Shown here piece by piece: positions 1 to 13,500 of a DNA stretch of 64,000 bases. Every line of letters begins with the position of its first letter. The first letter of the stretch is position 1. This DNA is from Manis javanica (lineage: Eukaryota > Chordata > Mammalia > Pholidota > Manidae). Under the pieces are notes generated by a model. The model was not told the origin of the DNA, did not search any database, and saw only the letters and a list, made by a program, of their open reading frames with translations. A program made the translations under genes and the position numbers. Location: contig NC_133159.1 in assembly GCF_040802235.1 (NCBI RefSeq), positions 72,109,001 through 72,173,000 on the forward strand, written 5' to 3'.

Positions 1-1261
1 TTGCTTGAAAATCTTTTAGTGATTGCCCAATCATACTTCTCTGTAACAAAAATGTGTATGTAAGCTAAAAATTTAATTTTATTACCTATGACCTAAAGGC
101 TTTAAATATTAAAATTTCTTTGGATTGAATAATTTTAAATCTTATTGGCATAAAATTGATGAGAACACACTTAAAAGTAAAATTTTACTGGAAATGAATC
201 TCCTAATGTGACAGGCAAGCACCGACGATGGCATTTCCTACTATATGCAAGATTCTCAGATTAAGTGATCTCTCCTTATCTCTGCAGTAGTCATTAATAA
301 AAGCAAATTCCAAAAGGAAACAAGAGAAGTTTAAGTAAGCCCACCTAGAGAGCACACCGCTGTTATTCACTAGTTCTTCCTTCATCACAGTTTTTTCAAG
401 GGATTTAACAAAAGAGCAAAAATGGTCTCTGGCTATTTATAGAAGCATCAGAAAGAAGTTGATGTTGTTCTTAGAAATTCTGGAATTGCTTTAATGTACT
501 CTGATACAGAACTATGAGGTGAGGCAGGCAAGAGACCAGGCTCTTAAAACTAGCTTGCTGAGAAGTGGTGTCCTGTAGACAGGAAGTCAGAATCTGATCA
601 AGTAACATGAACTGGGGGATCAGCTCTGCAAAGGTCTTTGCTTGCTGGTAGGTGTGTGTTAATGAAAGCCCGAAAGAGATCAGGTGGGCTTCACCTGCGA
701 TCTTTATATAGGCAAAATCAATTTCTCAAAAAGGGTATAGGAAAAAGCATCTTACCTCTTAACTTCTTTGTAAATAATTTTTAAATATTTCATGTTACAG
801 ATCCAAAGAAAGTACAGTAGCCTTAGTTTTTTGTTTGTAAAACATCTCAGCATGGAAATTAAATCATGCAAGAGCAATAGCTCATACTTTTGCTGGTTGT
901 TTTCCAAAAAAACAACAAAAAAGTGTTCCAAAATTATTGACTACAACCACTACAGTCAGAAACAACTAACAGAATCTGTCTGTGTAAGTACAATAGGGTA
1001 TTACCCCAAGAAGAGTAAGAGTCTTCTGTGACATTCATTAAATCAAAGTCTAGATAATGCTTTAATTTGGCTTGGGTTTAAAGTCTAAACTCTTGGCTAT
1101 TTTATAAGTGAATCTTTGGAAGTAGAGTGAAGGTAACTGGTGCGTGCTTCCATAAAAAATTACATCTGGAATGTCCATGCAAAGATGCCTGTGCCTTCCA
1201 CTGGGCACCTGTTCTGTCTTATATATTAAATACATATTTTCTGTAGCACTTATCATATATC

Positions 1262-1385
1262 TGTCTTCTCTCTTAGACAGTGAGCTCCTTAAAGGCTAGT
1301 CTTTTAGATGTCTATATATCTCTAGGGCTTAACACTGTGCTGGCACATGGAAAGGAGTCAATGAATATTAACTGAATAAATGAAA
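1262..1385 (+). mobile_element. L2 3' end
   Basis: GACAGTGAGCTCCTTAAAGG through AGTCAATGAATATTAACTGA, the typical L2 3' end. Confidence 0.75.
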
Positions 1386-1608
1386 AATACAGACTTAATC
1401 AGTCTTTACCCACTGATACTTTTGGTCAAGTTCATATATCAAAAAGCCTATCTTTTGAGCAGGTGCTACTTTTTCTGAAGGAACTTTAAATTATGCCCGG
1501 CAGTTGTTAAAAATCTCAGTCTCTCTTTTTTACGTATTTAGAACTGAAGCCCCCAATTGGTTGAATGATATACACTCACAAATGACCAATAAAATAAGTC
1601 CTTTAGAG

Positions 1609-1823
1609 CAGGGATCAGCAAACTGTGGTCAGCAGGCCAAATACAGCCCACTATCTGACTCTGTAAACTAAATCTTACTGGAACACATCATATCCACCCA
1701 CTTACATAGCATCTATAGTCGCTTATGTGCTACAACGGCAGAGCTGACAGTTGTGACTGTATGGCCATGAAGCCATAAAGATTTACTCTCTGGTCACTTA
1801 CAGAAACAGTTGTCCAAACCCTG
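1609..1823 (-). mobile_element. hAT-Charlie-type non-autonomous DNA transposon with TSD
   Basis: 215 bp with terminal repeats CAGGGATCAGCAAACTG and ...CAAACCCTG. It is flanked by an 8-bp duplication, CTTTAGAG (1601-1608) and CTTTAAAG (1824-1831), 7 of 8 matching, as expected of hAT elements. The internal sequence is the widespread mammalian element with 'AATACAGCCCACT...' and 'TGTGCTACAACGGCAGAG'. I am sure of the superfamily but not of the consensus name. Confidence 0.85.
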
Positions 1824-2269
1824 CTTTAAAGCGTTATCGACACCTAGCATGTAGCAGGCACACATATATTTAAATGAATTAGTGCATAAATTATTAAAAA
1901 ATCAAGATTGAATTTCAACTACAGAAAAGCCACTGGCTCAGCACAGTAGGAATACAGAGATGAAGATGTCTGTGGCAGTCACTGTCTTCAAAAGGGAGTT
2001 TATCACCATATGGGATAAATTCCTTTGGGATAAAATAGGACAGGAGAGGAACTTATGAGAAGTAAAAAACATTTTTTGAGGCTCAAAGGATAAGGAAATT
2101 ACATGCTGGGGGAAGGTTGGGGAGGGACAGGCACCACTGTAGACACTGAAACAACTCAGAAGAATGGAGAGAGCATGCAGAAGCCTCATTACAGAGGCCA
2201 ACCATGTAAGTCAGGGTGGCAAGGGACAAGCAAAAGAAACTGTCTAAGGTCTTATGTTTCACTTATTAG

Positions 2270-2345
2270 AACAGTGCCAGTAACAAGGAATGAGTATCCA
2301 CATCTGTTGACTGTTTACTAGATGCCAGAAACATTATCAGTTCAT
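2270..2345 (-). mobile_element. MIR fragment
   Basis: TGTTTACTAGATGCCAGAAA and TTATCAGTTCATTTAATCC; it ends in the (AC)n run at 2366. Confidence 0.55.
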
Positions 2346-2365
2346 TTAATCCATCATTTAAAATG

Positions 2366-2391
2366 ACACACACACACACACACACACACAA
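2366..2391. repeat. (AC)13 microsatellite
   Basis: Uninterrupted AC dinucleotides, 26 bp, at the end of a MIR fragment. Confidence 0.97.
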
Positions 2392-2929
2392 TCAGGAAGA
2401 AATGGATGTGGTGTGATGAGATCTAGACATGTTGAGTTTAAAATTTAATGAGCTATGTAAGTGAAGAGATCTCAAACCAGGATTTGGAGCTTGGGAGAAA
2501 GGTTGAAAATATATTTAGCTTTGGGAGTTATTTGTATAGAAGTAACAGTTGATGACATCTTTAAAAAACAAGCCTCTGAAACACCATATTCTTCCAAAAC
2601 CCGATTTTGTCAAAAGAAATGAAAACTAATGATTAGGTCTCTGCTTCCTTGTGGTTAGTGGTGAGTGGCCTGTTGGGAGTATAGCTAATGATGAACTTAG
2701 AGTACTCCCCAGAAGTATAAGAAATCATTTGGCTGAAAAGTTTTATTTTTAAATAAGTAATTCATTAATATAGTCAACTGCCAGCTATGTGGAACTTTTT
2801 GTTTCAAACAGATTCCTCCTTTACTAAGGCAATAATCTCTAGGATTAAAACACCAGCAAAAATTCTTATATTCATCAAGTCAATTCAGCAAGATATTGAC
2901 CTGAATGTTGCAATCCATAACACAAACTT

Positions 2930-3090
2930 TCTGAGAGTCATCTGCTATGTACCCAGCACGATGCTAAGTAGCTGACATGCATTATCTCAAAGTAATCTTC
3001 ACCACAGTGCAGTATCATTTCTGTCTTGTTACCCACTTTCAGGTGGGAAAACAAAGTCTTAGTAACTTCCAAGGTCTGTACCAAATTTAT
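2930..3090 (-). mobile_element. MIR
   Basis: Reverse MIR: TGTACCCAGCACGATGCTAA ... CAGGTGGGAAAACAAAGTCT. Confidence 0.65.
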
Positions 3091-4044
3091 AGCACTATTT
3101 TGACTTTACTGAAAATCTACTTTGGTATATAGGTTTTTGGATAAAAGCAAAGAGGTTAGTTTGGAACATGACATAATTTGGGTTAGGTTTGAGAAGCAGT
3201 GATTTAATAAATTTAGTATATGTAATAGGGAAACTTTTGGTCTACATAGTCTGAGACTTCTTAAAGAAAAATCTACTCCATAGATTATGTATTTTGGAAG
3301 GATAATATCACTATTTCTTACTGGAATACGATATAATTTCAATCTAAAGGGATCTAATAATGAAGAATTAGTACATATAAAGGCCATTCTTTTTGAAAAT
3401 AATGTTCTAAAAAATGATACCACTTCTACTTGTAAGTCAGCATGCCTACACTTCTCCTGGCCTTGACACCATCTGTCCAAAAATACAGATCCATGCCAGG
3501 AACTTCAGTCAGCTCTGCTCTGTTTCACCTACTACAATAGAACTAACTGTTCTGTATTTAATCTTGTATAAACCTCAATTTTTATTTAGATACATAAATG
3601 TGCTTAATTAATGGTCTTTAAATAAATTTGGAAAGCATCATCCTGCAACAGCTTAAACACATCTCTATCAAAACCATTACCTTATATAAACACCAAAGCG
3701 GCAAAATAAACACAAAGAATAGGAAATGTATCTCAGCTCCTTTATGGAAAATGACTCCATTAATAAGAAAAAGTAAAACACAGGCCTAAAATATAACAGA
3801 TTTGGAAAAATACAATTGAATGGACGGTATAAAAGCTGGAAGAATTCTAAATTCTTCTCAGTCAATAATAAGTAAACAGCAATACACTGGCTGCCTCTTC
3901 TAGTACCAGGCATCACCAACATAGGCTTTTCCGCTTTAAAACCACTCATTTATTTTTTGAGAATAAAGGGCTGGTAAGAAATGATGTGGCAAAAGGGCAT
4001 ACATAGTGTGGCCTTGCTAACAGAAGCACAATATATGAATTCTC

Positions 4045-4165
4045 CACCATGAATGTAAGCTGCACAGGGGCAGAAACAGTTGTCCTTAATGCTTTCACCC
4101 TAATGTGTAGAAGGGACCCTGGACCATAGTGGGTATTCACTAAGTGTTTGCTGAATGAATAAATT
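4045..4165 (+). mobile_element. L2 3' end
   Basis: CACCATGAATGTAAGCTGCA through TGTTTGCTGAATGAATAAAT, the typical L2 3' end. Confidence 0.75.
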
Positions 4166-6558
4166 AATTTACTTAAGAAGCCATATAAGCTTTTATCAGA
4201 TGATACAAATTCAAACCCCGTGTATTCTGAAAAGAAAACTCCCAAAGGGATCAGCAGCAAATTCCCTAGGGTTGGAGATAGATGTATTTTATGATCACCT
4301 AAATCTAAAAATAAAAGTTGTGTATGGCAAAGTTCGAACCTAGTAAACATTTTCTGCCTTCTAAGTACTTTTCAGATAATAATAAAATCCTCCTATTTAG
4401 GATGCTTATCTTAAATTAGAAGCTTAACATTTTATAACCTGTAATAATCTTACTTAGATATTCTCTGAATGTTCTTTCCTTTAATGATGTAACTGTAATT
4501 AAGTATACGAACAAATATAAATGCCCATCTTACCCTATCTATGTATGTATTTTCTGGAGAACACTGTGGTTTAAAAATCTTTAATTAAAAAATAAAAACC
4601 CATTTCTGAATTTATTCCCATAGTACCTAATTTATTTTTTCATGGTTAGAAAATACTTATGAAACTGGAAAGTCTTGTAGAAATCAGAGTAACTGTCTTA
4701 AGCCTGATTTAACAATCAGAAATAAAAGCATGTATCTTGTACTAGCTTAGGTCCGCCTTCAGGACAAAAGCTACCTCAGCTGGAATTTCTGATACTTTAT
4801 TGCCTTAGTTATGCTATCACTACTCCAAGTTAAATAGGGTGGCAATTTCTAAATCCAAAATTCCTGGACCTGGGATATAACCTTCTGCTTCCTCTTCTTC
4901 AATGGTGTTTTCATATACCATTGACTTCAAGCAAATAACTTAAATGGAGGAAATTTGGATGACAAGTTTTCTATACTAATAAGGTAAAGTCAAAGTACCT
5001 TTTTCCTGTTATTCACTCTGGCTCAGGTTTAGTATCAAAATAGTTAATTCTAGGTATTTCTTAAAGTCAATACCACTCATTGTTTATTTTATTAATCTAT
5101 CATTCCTTCTCCTTTGGGTATTAAGGTTTATCCAAGGCCCAACTCTGATTCTCTTTGGATTCCTAAAGAAGGAAGGACATAAAGTAAGGGAAAATAAGGG
5201 ACCTTAGTGAATGAAGCACGGAGAAGTTGAGTACCTACAATTAGGTCATCTGATCTTCATTTCAGTACACTTCTTTTGACTTTTTTTTGGTTCAGGTTTA
5301 CCTCTTCGTTAAAATTAAATTATAACAATTTGTGTCATCGTCTCTATGTACCCTGATTTCTTTCTAATGCAACTTCATGAAACAATTTTCCCAATTGTTC
5401 CCCTCTGGATCATGTCATGCTATAGGCATTTCTGCCACTCCTAGAAAACCCTGGTCTGCTGGGACAAGCTGAGATCTCCATACCCCTTGCCTCTTCATGG
5501 ATTTACAGTACACATTTCCAGGTTAAAAATGATATCTGGGCCCAAACAGTTCATTCTATATTATAAACTTTAAGATACTCAGTATCCTACATTTACCTCA
5601 TGTAATTTTGGTTTCCTTACATTTGGAAAGAAGATGAGTCAAGTATGACTGGCTTAGTGAGCTGGCACATTTCTTCACTGGCCATAGCCCAGTTTGCCTT
5701 GACTTAAAATGGGAGTATAACAAATCTTCCCTTTCAGGTAAAAGAGAAAATAAAAATAGAATCAACAAAGAAACAAAACAAAAAAAAACCATAACAAACT
5801 AAAATTACAAAAGAGGAAAAGTCCAAACCTTTTTTTTAGCAGTTGTAATGAAATGATAGAGGTTGCTTTCACCCTCAGAAGTGTTCTCTTAACAGGCTTA
5901 TGAGACTAAAGAGAGAGTATACTCATCGAGCACGTACTATAGTATGAATCATGAATAACATTTACATCAACTAATTGGATAAAATATGGTATGTGTTAAG
6001 AACTGAATTTGGATGAGATAATAACAGATAGTAAAAGAAGAATTATTTTAGGAATGACCAGAGATATTCCACAGTAACAATGGAAATTGTTTTGTTTAAA
6101 CATGAATTGTGTGGAATTCACTTTAAGATTTTGTTAAACAAAACTGAAAGAATGTTTTGTTTTATATCAATATTCCTCACTAATTAGATATTTGTTTAAT
6201 TACCAATTTCAGAAATACAAATTCTGTTAATATGGATGTTGTAACTCTGGATAACTATCTTGGTAAAAACCACAAAATTTTCTCTCATTTTTTTCTTCTT
6301 TCATCAAATCTTTTAGTGGGTAGGAGGAGAGCTAAAGCCTGAGTTACAGGTAAATATGCTGAATTAAGAATTCTAGGGAAAGGACTGTGAAAGAAAAATT
6401 GGAATTTTTCATCACTGAACCATGATCAATGTATAAAGTTGAGTATTTGAGATTATATTGGCAAAAAAAGTGATCAAGATTTTGTGTTTAGATCCATTCT
6501 TACCTATAAAGTCTTATACTTTGATGTGTAGACCTTTTGTAAGAATCCATTTATCTGC

Positions 6559-6600
6559 AGTAGTAGTAGTAGCAATAATAGTAATAGTAGTAATAATAAA
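6559..6600. repeat. (TAG/TAA)n imperfect microsatellite
   Basis: Trinucleotide TAGTAG units decaying to AATAATAG, about 42 bp. Confidence 0.85.
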
Positions 6601-6785
6601 AGTATGCACTTTGTGCTGAATGTATTACTTTAATCTCTTGTGACAATCTTACAGTTATTATTATTATCATTCCCATCTTAGAGATAAGGAAACTAAGGCA
6701 AGTGAGGTTATGTAATTTACTCAAGTTAACATAATTGGAAGCAGACAGAGTTGGGATTCAAACCCAGCTCAGCTTTCACAGCTTG
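6600..6785 (-). mobile_element. MIR
   Basis: Reverse MIR: GATAAGGAAACTAAGGCAAG ... GGGATTCAAACCCAGCTC. The end is followed by a small local duplication. Confidence 0.8.
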
Positions 6786-6807
6786 GACTCAGCTCAGCTT
6801 TCACAGC
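6765..6807 (+). repeat. 18-bp direct repeat, 25-bp period
   Basis: CAGCTCAGCTTTCACAGC occurs at 6765-6782 and 6790-6807, at the end of a MIR. Confidence 0.9.
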
Positions 6808-7424
6808 AAATCAAATCATGGATAAGACTGACCAGATCAAGTTTGAACTGGATCTATTAGTTTTCTTAATTAAGCAATGGAAAACAAGAAAAGCATCATA
6901 GGTCTTAAAAGATCAGTGTTTTGCAATTCTGTATGCTGACACATAACTTGCACTTCAGCAGACTTTGCAAGGACTCTCAGACACCACTGACTGTAGTCTA
7001 CTTCATTATTCCAGGAATGAAGGAACAGAGCCCAGTGATGTTAAGAACTTTCTCAAATCATGATTTGCTAGAACACAGCTCTCTTCACATTTCTTTGCAG
7101 TGTTCTTTCCACTGCAATATATGCAATTGTCAGCTGATTACATGAACCCTGGAACTCTATTATAGAGAAAATTTCTGGAAGTAAGTTAAAATGGAATTTA
7201 AGAATCTATTAGTTGCACATGATGTTATTTTAAAATATTCTAACTAGGATGATTTTTCAAGTGAATTTACCCTACCTATTACGATAAGTATGACTATTTT
7301 AAAATTTTAATTTCCAAGTCATATTGATATAACTTATCAATTCCCATCTTAAGCTAACCAAGCTACTTACTTACATTACTGAATAAGAAAATACCTAAAG
7401 AAGTAAGGAGAGAAGCAATTTTAC

Positions 7425-7502
7425 CTTACTACATTTTGCTGCATATGTTCAACCTTCATTAAAATTTGGACCCCAGTCTGACAGTGAATGTAGGCTTTCA
7501 AC
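7425..7502 (-). CDS. ZNHIT6: ZNHIT6 exon 8 (last one in the window)
   Basis: 78 bp, acceptor TTTCAG, donor GTAAAA. Codes for [20 protein letters not shown] and QQNVV (residues 394-418). It ends in two bases (AG) of the next codon, so at least one more coding exon must follow outside the window. I found no continuation (family motif YYELDPY) in 1-7424. Confidence 0.94.
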
Positions 7503-10500
7503 CTGAAATAAAAGTGTCATATTGAAGGAAGCAAAATTGATGTTTACTATATCTCAAGACAGCATCTATGAAAGACTAAGCTTTATGAGCAGCTAATAAT
7601 ACTTAAAATTTATCTATTCAAGCATGGAAAAGGGGTTAAAGACACTTTCTAACCAAGGATCTCAATTTTTAAAAATTACCTTTCGTCCCTCTGTACAACT
7701 AAATATCTTAAAATAAAACACATATTGCAGTAAATTAAAACCTTGATACTTTATTTCTTATTAAAATATGTATCCAATTAAGTGACAGGTGTTTTGACTT
7801 ACTACCAACTATATGACTGAGAGTAACAAATGGATTATCAGTAATAAGAGGGAAAGAAATCCAACTATTACATCTGTGCTAAATGGACTGCTTGACATGT
7901 GATATGGATCTGATTCAGTCTGTGCACTACCTTTTATCAAAAGTAGAAGATGAGATTTAACTAAGCTTGATTGGACAATTTAGAACCCACCCAGTCTAAA
8001 TTTTAAACATTAAGTTACTCTGGAACCAAACCAAACATTCATATCCCAGGCAATACCATCCAGAGAAAAAGAAAGTCAACTGGGTTCCTGTCCAGGACCA
8101 CTACTAATTCACACTCTAAATTGTTTCCTTTTCTGATCACTGATTACATGTGCTAGGTCCTGTACTAGGAACTTAATATATACTATTTTTCTTTAAAGCT
8201 TCTGAAGAACCCTATCTAGTAGATATGTAATTTTCATTTCACTGATGGAAAAAATTAACCATAAGTTAAGTGACACAGCTAATAAGGAACAGCTAACTTT
8301 CTGACCCAGATATTCATTACTGAATTTTTCCACTATGTTATGTTAACCATTTCTGTCCATGCTGTATTTCTGGACAGGAGGCTAGTGTATCTTAGTTTTA
8401 TGAAGACTTGGCTAAAACAGTATTTCCTGTCTTTAACAGTTACTTGGAAACTTAATTTTCAGAGCTTTTGGTTCAACTTGAAAGGTAGTTAGTTTAGTTT
8501 AAATGTTAAGAGTGCAGACTCTGACTCCAGATTGCCTGGGTTTAAATCCCAGCTTTCCTGCTTATCAGCTATATGAAGTCACTAAACCACTTTAAGGCTT
8601 GGTTTTCCCATCTGTAAAATGGGTATAGTAGCACTAATCTACCTTACACAATTACTGTGAGGATTAAGTGAATTAATACATTTATTAGCATCTGCTTCAT
8701 AGAGTTTCTGGACCACAGAAAACAGTAAGTGTTAAATACTATTTCATTACTATCCAAAAGGATCACCTCTGCCTGGTAAGGCCTGTGGAAACAGAATGTA
8801 AATGCACAGACAGTAAAATGCACTAACACATAAAATTCTAATAAGATTATGGCTTTACATAATAAATATGCACTCAACAAATACTTCAACATTTTTAATA
8901 ATTTTAGAAAATTAGGAGATTTTAAAACATACCTTTGACGAATTACAGGATCAGACTTTTCAGGATCAATGTAAGGTCTTAGGATTTCACTAATAGTTTT
9001 ATCTTCTGGTACTCTGTTCAAAAAAGAAAAAAACCAACAGAATTTGTATTATTTATAACTTTCTACTAGAGTGTTAACTTATAATTACTAAATCTTGTGT
9101 TTTCTTTGTTTAAAGAAACTGAACAAAGACTTTTATTTTGCTCTTGGCAAAATATAACATCCCTTCAAACAAAATTACTTATGAAAAAAGCTCAAGAGGA
9201 CTTCTTGGATATATTAACTCAGTCCTAAAGAACAATATTTTGGAAAGCTCCCTATAAATGAATTATAAAAATACAAAGTCTCTTTTAGCACACATCTGTG
9301 CCCAAAGATGAAAAAGAAAGAAGTCAGGATGAAATATACTTGAAAGCTGCAGAAATAAAAAATCTGAAAAAAGATGTTGCTAATTTCAGTGCATGTTCAA
9401 GTTTATTCATTCTAAATCAAAAGACTGGGTTGAAAATTGATATTCCTTTCCTTGAAAACAAAACATTTCAGGGTTCCAAACTTTCCTATAGGTATGCACA
9501 TTGTTTTAAACTATAAAGCTGTAGAGACAAAATTAAGACGTTGTTTTGAATAACTTTCCTCAACCATTTATACATACTCACATACACTACCGTGCAATAT
9601 ATCTCTATCTCTAAACTCAAGTCCTTTCCTTGTTTTAGTATTTCAAAGAACATTTTCATTAAAATCCATATGACAAATACAGTTTATGTAAAATGTGGAC
9701 ATTGTAAATACATTACTTAAAAAGCACTTTAAAATTTTCCTAACCTAAGGGATCAAATAGTACACAACCACTATAATTTTTAAAAGACACTTGAAAATGT
9801 TCACAATATGAAGGATAATAAACTGTTTATGCAAATTGTTCTAATTATGAATATACATATATATGTGTCTAAAATAATGTATTTTCTAAGAGACACACTA
9901 TGATGTCAATAGTAATAATTTTTGCACAGTAGAATGTGGGGCCATTACTCATTTCCTATATAACCACCCAGCTGAAGAAATAGAAAGTTTTTAGCCTTCT
10001 TGAGTCTCCCTGCGTCTCCCTCCTTATATCTACTTTGCTTGCTCAAGTAAACACCACCATGATTTCTGTGTTAATCATTTCCCTTAGAGTTCTACCATCT
10101 ATCTCTGTAGGTATTCCTAAAAAAGTACAGTTTTGGTTTTTTTTCCTTCCAATCATACTTTATGCATCATCCCTTAACCTGTTTTCCTCATTCAATGTTA
10201 TTTCTCAGATTCATCCATGTTGATGTGTGTAGCTATAGTTCATTCATTTTCAGTGATGCTTAACATTTTCACTCTATCAATATACTACAGCTTAAGTTAC
10301 CCATTCTACTACTGACATCACATTTAAATTAACAGCTTGTCAAACAGGAAGACATAATAAAAACAAGTAAATTCTTAATAGTGGTGATACCTTTTTTCTA
10401 TGTACACAGCTTGACTCTGAGGGAATTGTAACTTCACATGCCAACAAAACTGTTGTTTTCTAAGAAAGAAAATAATCATGTGAGGATCAAGGGAGACAAT

Positions 10501-13500
10501 GAAAGGTCTAAACACAAACTTCCAGGTGGTAATTCTAAAAGTATTCTTAGAATTTAACCTATCTTATCTACTAAGTCTCTTTTCTGTTTTTGAAGATTTT
10601 GGGGGCTATTCTTTTAAACACTATATTAGCAAAGATTTTAAAGAGAAAAAAAAGAAGTGCAGCAGTGCTGAATTCTAAGGACTTCATATTCCTGAAATAG
10701 GATGCAATTTCTCATAGTTCAGGGGCTTTTGAGATCAGTGTCCTACTACTTTAAGTTTACAAATAAATTTCCTCATGAACAAAACAATGAACTGATGTCT
10801 TTGCCTGACTAGTTTGGAAATTAGGTGAATGAAGTATTATCGGGTTGAGACCAGCTGGCTACAGATGCACTCCTGAGCCATGAGTGTGTCGTGCATTCAG
10901 CAGCAAAACAGTAGACAACAAGTTGGTTGCTAAGCAGAAGGCACTCTGAGCTGTAGTCCTTTGCTTTCAGGTCTAAACTCTGGCTTGACGTAGGATCAAC
11001 AGTAATAATTCACTGAATATCTAACCTCAGTAAATAGCCATATGTTCTGTTTAACACATCTAAATTTGGTGACACTAGACACCATTACTTTTGAAAAAAA
11101 TTTAATACTCAAAATACTGAATTATTTACAGAAAGTTAAATGTCTTCACTACAAGATGGCTTACTGCACATTAGCAAATAAATGGCCAGCAACATGTCTA
11201 AGCAATGGCCAGCATCTCTTAAATCTCAAATAATTTTTTAAAAACAATCTAGTAGAGTATCTCCTACCAAACATTGATATGATCTACTCAAATTTTTGTC
11301 AGGAGGCAACGACCATAAAATCCAGTAAAAACCCTTCTTTATTTGGATAAGTTATCACAGGTCTGCTCATGGAAGCTTTGTTCAATAAAGACAGTTTTAG
11401 GCATTAGCTAGAGAAAAATATGCTTGATTTTGCTTATGTTGATAGTGTCACATCATACAAGAAACAATCAGGTTCATTATCTTTTTGATAGAACAAAGTT
11501 GTAGGGCACCTTTTATTAATTTAAAGGCCAGATGTGTAAAATCTCAAGAGGAAAAACACACACAAAAAAATCTGAATGCAAATGCAAGTCATTGGTTTTA
11601 AATATGTAATTCTTTGAAAACAAAACACCTTTTCAACATTGGTTACCTGTGAAATAGGCAAAGCAGCTAAGAGATAATCACATTTCTCTTTTAGTAAGAA
11701 ATAAATTGACTTTTAAAATCTTAAAGCGTACCGGTTTCTTTCTCAATACAGTTGTTTTTCCATGTTAATTAAGTTACAAGGGAAAAAAAAGGTTATGAAC
11801 TTGTCATCTTGTGGAATTGTAAATTATACTCAATCACTCCAATAACCGAGTAATTTAAAGAACAATTCACCTTTCTTAACATTCAGTTGACCCTAAATAC
11901 CTTCAGAAAGTACTTACATGTTGCCAAAACAGAGAAAGAATAGACCTTGGAAATAATTTATTTACTATAGTTAATGAACTACATGAACAAATTTGAAAAG
12001 TACATTTACTTTTAAAAATGTAATCTTACAGTATTTCAAAACAAAGAAAAAATATAAAGAACACTCACTGTAACACTTAGATTTAACCAACTTGCATATT
12101 GCTATATTTGAGATTTTTTTCCCCTAAGAAATGAGATTAGGCTACTGATAACCTAATCTAAGGTTACTGATAAATGGTAATAATATGAATATTAATATTC
12201 ATAATAAATTGTATTTTGAGTGATGGTAACAATTTCAATGTTGTCAACTTTAAATATTCTGTTTTGCTTTTTCATTTACATTATGCTTTAGAGGTTTATT
12301 CATGATGGTACATATAAATTCATCAATTTTATCTGTTGTACAGTATTCCATTGTGTGAAGAATACCAAAATCTACTTATCCATTTTCTACTGATAGACAT
12401 TATGACTGCTTCCAATTTTTTTATCATGTTTTCCCTTAAGTTAAAGAAAAAAATAAAACAATATCACCCAGGAAGGAGATCATTTATCTCTACTGCTACA
12501 ATGAATTAAAAGTTAACTTGACTGAAAAACTGCTTGTACTCTTTTACTCTACTGTAGTATGAGGCATTTGAGAGCAGTTATTCAGACTAGATTTAAGTGA
12601 AAGTAGACAAAGGGAGGTTGGAGGGTGCTTATGAAGATTTCCTGAAATTGATGTTGCTGAAATTGAGATAGTTCTGACATGGGTAATCACATCTCTTTCC
12701 AAGTCTCAAAAAATTAACTTTGTTTCCCATCTCTCAAAATTGTATGCAGTGACACATGTCCCACTTAAAATAATTTACATACACCAAAATCCCAGCAACA
12801 CTCCTTATGAGGGAGCCTGTAATTTTATTTTTTTGTTTATATTTGTACACTTTCTAAAAGAACACATTTTGTGAAGGAAAAAATTAAAGTTAGTAATGCT
12901 TCAGTGAGTACCTCTGAGCATATATAATTGTTTTTGTATTTTGGATTATTTTCTGAAGATAGGTTTCAAGAAGTAGAATCACTAGGAAAGAGCAGGGTTG
13001 CTCAACCTCAGCAGTGCTGACATTTTGGACCAGAGAATTCCTTGTTAGGTGGTTGGGCGTGGGAGACACTGTCCTGGGCACTGTGGGATGTTTAGCGGCA
13101 TCCCAAGTCTCCACCCATGAGATGCCACTACCAACACCCACTGTGCAGGTGTGACAACTAAAGATGCACCCAGTTTCTGCCAATGTCTTCTAGCGGGTGA
13201 AATCACCACTGTTTGAGAACCATCAGGACAGAAATTTACACATTTCTACTACTCGTAATACATTAAGACCTCTGCTCCCAAAATTCAACAAAATGCCTTT
13301 AATTATAATAAAGCCATTGATGATTGGATTAAAGATGGTGGCGTGAGAGGTGAGACAGAGACCTCCTCCTAAAACCACATATAATATGAAAATATACTTA
13401 TTACAATTAATCCTGAAAGAGCAACAGGAAAGAAGGCTACACCAGACTGCATACACCTGGAGAAAAGAGCAGACCTCATGGAACACGGTAACGTACCAAA

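Larger units (their letters stand above)
1..7424. other. ZNHIT6 intron 8 (partial), no coding sequence seen
   Basis: Holds the L2 ends, the hAT element, MIR fragments and microsatellites listed separately. The remaining AT-rich DNA (1-1,260, 3,100-4,040, 4,170-6,550, 6,810-7,420) shows nothing I recognise. The family's next exon motif was looked for on the minus strand and not found. Confidence 0.7.
7503..10390. other. ZNHIT6 introns 7 and 6 with exon 7 between them
   Basis: Intron 7 (7,503-8,932) contains two MIRs. Intron 6 (9,014-10,390) contains unrecognised AT-rich DNA and an antisense L1 3' end at its left side. Confidence 0.75.

Noticed and set aside
3106..4350. Several 90-134-codon frames on the minus strand
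   Set aside because: Random open stretches over MIR/L2-bearing intron DNA; no conserved motif.
12184..12203. Perfect 20-bp palindrome TATGAATATTAATATTCATA
   Set aside because: AT-only palindromes of this size are expected in AT-rich intron DNA; no further structure around it.
13331..13351. Target-site duplication of the near-complete L1
   Set aside because: Compared flanks near 13,310-13,330 and after 19,105; only weak CATTG similarity, not convincing.
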